Positions 61,722 through 64,000 of a stretch of DNA of 64,000 nt are shown in pieces. The stretch is taken from positions 54,859 through 118,858 of the forward strand of contig NZ_NVOY01000032.1 of NCBI RefSeq assembly GCF_002551005.1. The letters are read 5' to 3'. Each line of letters starts with the position of its first letter. Within the stretch, counting starts at the first letter, position 1. The DNA comes from Bacillus pseudomycoides. Lineage in GTDB: Bacteria; Bacillota; Bacilli; Bacillales; Bacillaceae_G. Under the pieces are notes generated by a model. The model was given only the letters and a program-made list of their open reading frames with translations. It made no database searches and was not told the origin of the DNA. The translations under genes were made by a program, and so were the position numbers.

Positions 61722-62612
61722 TCAAACAGTTACTTCTTCTTTCCATTCATCCATACTGAAACGTTCACCTAAATTACGATGTTCAATAATATACGCACGT
61801 AAATGTTTTGCTTTATTCACAATCGCTTCATCGCCACTTTTTTCAGCGATTTGATCAAGCCAATCGTAGCATTTAGCAACTGGGATATCTTTTTCAAAAT
61901 GAATTTTAGATAAAAAGAATACAACATCTCTAAAATTAATTCTGGAAATTACTTTAGATAATGAAGTAATCAGCTCCTCTTCAAATTTCTCACCTAACTT
62001 CTCACGTTGTACAATAAATCTGTCTAAATCACGATTATATGTCTTTTTATTCTTAAAGATATCAGATGGGTCAAAGTCTCCTTCAAATATATAGTCTAAG
62101 CAAAGGAATACTCGACTATCTTTAGAGAAGTTTGCAGCCGCATGGCCAATTGCTGCATCTAGGAACCAAATTTCACCTTTTCTGATTCGGAATACAGCCT
62201 CCTCATCAGAATGGAAAGCCTTTTTATTATCTTCTAAAGCTAAGAAAACACGGAATCGTTGTTTTGTACTGTGAGAGAATTCAACAAAATCTTTATGCGG
62301 GATAACCATTGCATCCACTAAATTACGTGTACGAACCATTTTTAAATTATCAAAAGTAAAGTATTCTTCAAGAAGGGCGTTAACGTATGGCAATTGCTTT
62401 CCATACTCTGTTTGCTGAGCAGCATGATCAAAGTCACGATACATTGTATCATGTTTATCATTTGATGCATTCCATAAAGAGTTATTCATCCAGTAACCAG
62501 TACTGAATTCATCATATTCTTCAGGAATAACTGGGAAATTTGCAATTGTTTCTAAATCTTTTTTTAATAATTCTTCATTAAAGTCTAATTTACCAATAAT
62601 ATAAGATGCCAT
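61722..62612 (-). CDS. Probable L-proline 3-hydroxylase (Fe(II)/2-oxoglutarate)
   Basis: A 296-residue non-haem iron oxygenase. It resembles Streptomyces proline 3-hydroxylase over its whole length as I recall it (EEYDEFSTGYWMN, LYNAS/LWNAS, YRDF, RTRNLVDAMVIPHKDFVEF, RKGEIWFLDAAIGHAAANF, INFRDVVFFLSKIH). The iron triad would be H106, D108 and H157, with R167 holding 2-oxoglutarate. It hydroxylates free proline in the model enzyme; the natural substrate here is not certain. AAGGGGAG precedes the ATG. It is monocistronic. Confidence 0.8.
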   Translation of the reverse strand: MASYIIGKLDFNEELLKKDLETIANFPVIPEEYDEFSTGYWMNNSLWNASNDKHDTMYRDFDHAAQQTEYGKQLPYVNALLEEYFTFDNLKMVRTRNLVDAMVIPHKDFVEFSHSTKQRFRVFLALEDNKKAFHSDEEAVFRIRKGEIWFLDAAIGHAAANFSKDSRVFLCLDYIFEGDFDPSDIFKNKKTYNRDLDRFIVQREKLGEKFEEELITSLSKVISRINFRDVVFFLSKIHFEKDIPVAKCYDWLDQIAEKSGDEAIVNKAKHLRAYIIEHRNLGERFSMDEWKEEVTV

Positions 62613-62770
62613 AATATTTATTCTCCCCTTTAGTAATTGTAATGTGAACGTTATGAAACTACAATATAAGTGACGGAATAATCTGATTATGTATTCTTTT
62701 CAGAATTATGATTCCGAGATTAGTTACATAGACTAAGAATGTATATATTATTTTAGAAAAATAATATACC

Positions 62771-62980
62771 TTAATTAAATTTTGGTTGTTTAACCGATCT
62801 CATTCTCATTATTCTAATAGACCTCGACATACACCTATAATCAAATATATATAGTTCGTATCGCGACACCTGGTCACAATACTTACATTTAATATTTTTG
62901 TCTGTTTCACAAACATGCGGTACATTCAATTTTTTAATGACTTTTAGCACATGATCTTCGCAAACAAACAAAAAAACCAT
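62771..62980 (-). CDS. CxxH/CxxC small protein
   Basis: A 69-residue protein with CEDH at residues 7-10 and CKYC near 31-34, spaced as in the small CxxH/CxxC family of Bacillus (the BA_5709 type). These four residues could hold one zinc ion. The C-terminal 25 residues (DYRCMSRSIRIMRMRSVKQP) are not typical of the family. No clear ribosome site, so translation is uncertain. Function unknown. Confidence 0.6.
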   Translation of the reverse strand: MVFLFVCEDHVLKVIKKLNVPHVCETDKNIKCKYCDQVSRYELYIFDYRCMSRSIRIMRMRSVKQPKFN

Positions 62981-63573
62981 CTGATTTTTACTTTTAATTA
63001 TTATGTTTTGTAGTTTTATTTAATAAGGTAAAAGACTCACTACTCAATTTCCATTTCCGCGCGGATTTTACAGAAAATTGAATCTCAAAACTACAAATTG
63101 AGTATATAAAAAAAATAACTACAGGTCTAGATGTTTTTTGTTTCAATTCAGAATTAACAGAATTATAAGCTGTCATTATTAAGCAGAAAAACGCTGTAAT
63201 AAAGCGGTTTAAAGGTATTGTCTGAAAATTATGCAAAAAAATGAGAAATATTAATTATAATAATATAATTAATAACCAGATGGAGTGTTATATCTTTTTT
63301 AATCTCTCTTCCTTATTCAGAGAGAACAGTCAGCAAGTCGATTCATCTAATTATCTAATAGGGGACACCATACATACCCATCAACTAAAGAGTATTCACC
63401 ATCTCTAAGGGGCACGGCAAGCATTCGTTTTTTTGAGCCACTCACATAAACTGACGCAGAACTCGATATATTTAAAGACTATCTTTTAGAAAAAGGGAAA
63501 CGACTATTAGGGTTTCTTTTTCCAAATCCCCGAAATGGGGGAATTAGCTTAATTCATTAGAAATTTACACACC
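62981..63573. other. AT-rich intergenic stretch without a convincing gene
   Basis: Open frames here are short, lack ribosome sites and show no family signature. A weak hairpin CCAAATCCCCGAAATGGGGGAA lies near 63520-63541. It may contain degraded coding sequence, but I cannot name it. Confidence 0.4.
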
Positions 63574-63599
63574 ATGTCAAAAAGTATACTTTTTGACAT
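63574..63599. promoter_or_regulatory. Perfect 26-bp palindrome
   Basis: ATGTCAAAAAGTA followed by its exact reverse complement. A related imperfect copy, TGTCA ... TTTTGACA, lies at 63656-63682 across the end of the next gene. It could be a dimeric regulator's operator or a terminator; no T tract follows, which favours an operator. Confidence 0.5.
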
Positions 63600-63661
63600 A
63601 GCTAGAAATCTAGAATTTTTCATTTCAAAAATATAACTTATGCTTATTTGAAATGTGTCAG

Positions 63662-63967
63662 TTAAAATGTATATGTTTTGACATGTATATTCCTCATTCG
63701 CATATCAATAGCACACTTCAATACCTTGTAATTTTTCTCATCCAGTCTTGCAATACAATCCATTAAATTAAAGTGTTCGTAACTATTCCACATATTTAAT
63801 GAAAACTTTCCTAGTTGCACAATAGAATTAGTTAAATCGTACGGTATCTCGAAACTTTCTTCATTTTTGTACTCTTTATATTCCTCTAATTGCAGAAGTG
63901 TATACCTCCATTCCCATCTCCAAATCCAATCAACTGGTTCTTCAGCATAATGTTTCATGTACCCCAT
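63662..63967 (-). CDS. Hypothetical Trp/Tyr-rich protein
   Basis: A 101-residue protein that I do not recognise. It is rich in aromatic and acidic residues (WIWRWEWRYTLLQLEEYKEYKN), then SIVQLGKFSLNMWNSYEH and a Cys-containing helix LKCAIDMRMRNIHVKTYTF. There is no signal peptide or helix hydrophobic enough for the membrane. ATG 63967 and ATG 63958 are both possible. The gene is near the window's right edge, so its promoter and upstream partner are not visible. Confidence 0.5.
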   Translation of the reverse strand: MGYMKHYAEEPVDWIWRWEWRYTLLQLEEYKEYKNEESFEIPYDLTNSIVQLGKFSLNMWNSYEHFNLMDCIARLDEKNYKVLKCAIDMRMRNIHVKTYTF

Positions 63968-64000
63968 ATAGGTTCAAATGATTGATAAACTATCTAATAA

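Noticed and set aside
62994-63236. 80-codon minus-strand frame
   Set aside because: Composition is unlike neighbouring proteins, no ribosome site is visible, and no family is recognised. Left as possible degraded sequence.

Overview
The window is chromosomal DNA of a Bacillus cereus group bacterium. This rests on AT-rich Bacillus codon use, a complete haemolysin BL (hbl) locus with PlcR boxes, a close homologue of the B. cereus NaK channel, repeats resembling the group's bcr elements, and a gene order ythAB-ytiB-ytjA-luxS-ytkD-ytlACD that matches Bacillus subtilis.

Layout. 1-8.2 kb: an SdpR/SdpI-type autorepressor and immunity pair, a BceAB-type antimicrobial peptide transporter behind a BceR-type operator, a FliB-like flagellin methylase, a hypoxanthine phosphoribosyltransferase, a two-helix cation channel, and a small unknown gene behind a second BceR-type operator. 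8.2-13.1 kb: a hexose-phosphate antiporter diverging from its three-component sensor system (HptA/HptS/HptR type). 13.2-16.6 kb: thiamine uptake (ThiT under a TPP riboswitch) and ferrous iron uptake (Fur box, feoA, feoB, Cys-rich partner). 17-19.6 kb: a PspA envelope-stress cluster. 19.6-32.6 kb: mostly core genes (YdcF-like protein, cytochrome bd, carbonic anhydrase, YidD, LuxS, a small aspartyl protease, YtkD, a lipoprotein metallopeptidase, an RDD protein, a YtlACD-type ABC importer) and a decayed kinase-fold gene. 32.8-36.2 kb: an ion-transporter operon ending in a Ktr-type potassium system.

36.9-48.5 kb is an expanded hbl locus on the minus strand. Canonical hblC-hblD-hblA is followed by a second B-type gene, a separately promoted hblB lies downstream, and a further B-type gene lies upstream. 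Three transcription units start from homologous long leaders, each with a near-consensus PlcR box. The spacers between units are themselves duplicated, and one is interrupted by a decayed IS605-type tnpB element.

48.8-51.1 kb: a secreted lipoprotein nuclease, a YjcZ-type small spore protein, an AraC-type regulator and a sorting-signal remnant. 51.3-60.2 kb is an accessory island: two paralogous wall-binding-repeat exoproteins, each followed by a decayed copy of the same small membrane-protein gene, with an OmpR-type two-component system and a DM13-domain protein between them. The two exoprotein genes and the DM13 gene share 11-bp-phased direct repeats upstream, suggesting one regulon. 60.3-64 kb: a Tn3-type miniature element, a DMT exporter, a probable L-proline 3-hydroxylase, a CxxH/CxxC protein, a perfect 26-bp palindrome and an unknown gene.

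The most notable points are: the mosaic multi-copy HBL locus; a natural NaK-type channel carrying the potassium-type filter TVGYGD; the candidate wall-binding regulon with its duplicated cassette; the Tn3-derived miniature element; and the orphan BceR-type operator in front of an unknown small gene. Coordinates of repeats and leaders are approximate at the edges, and all family assignments are made by eye.
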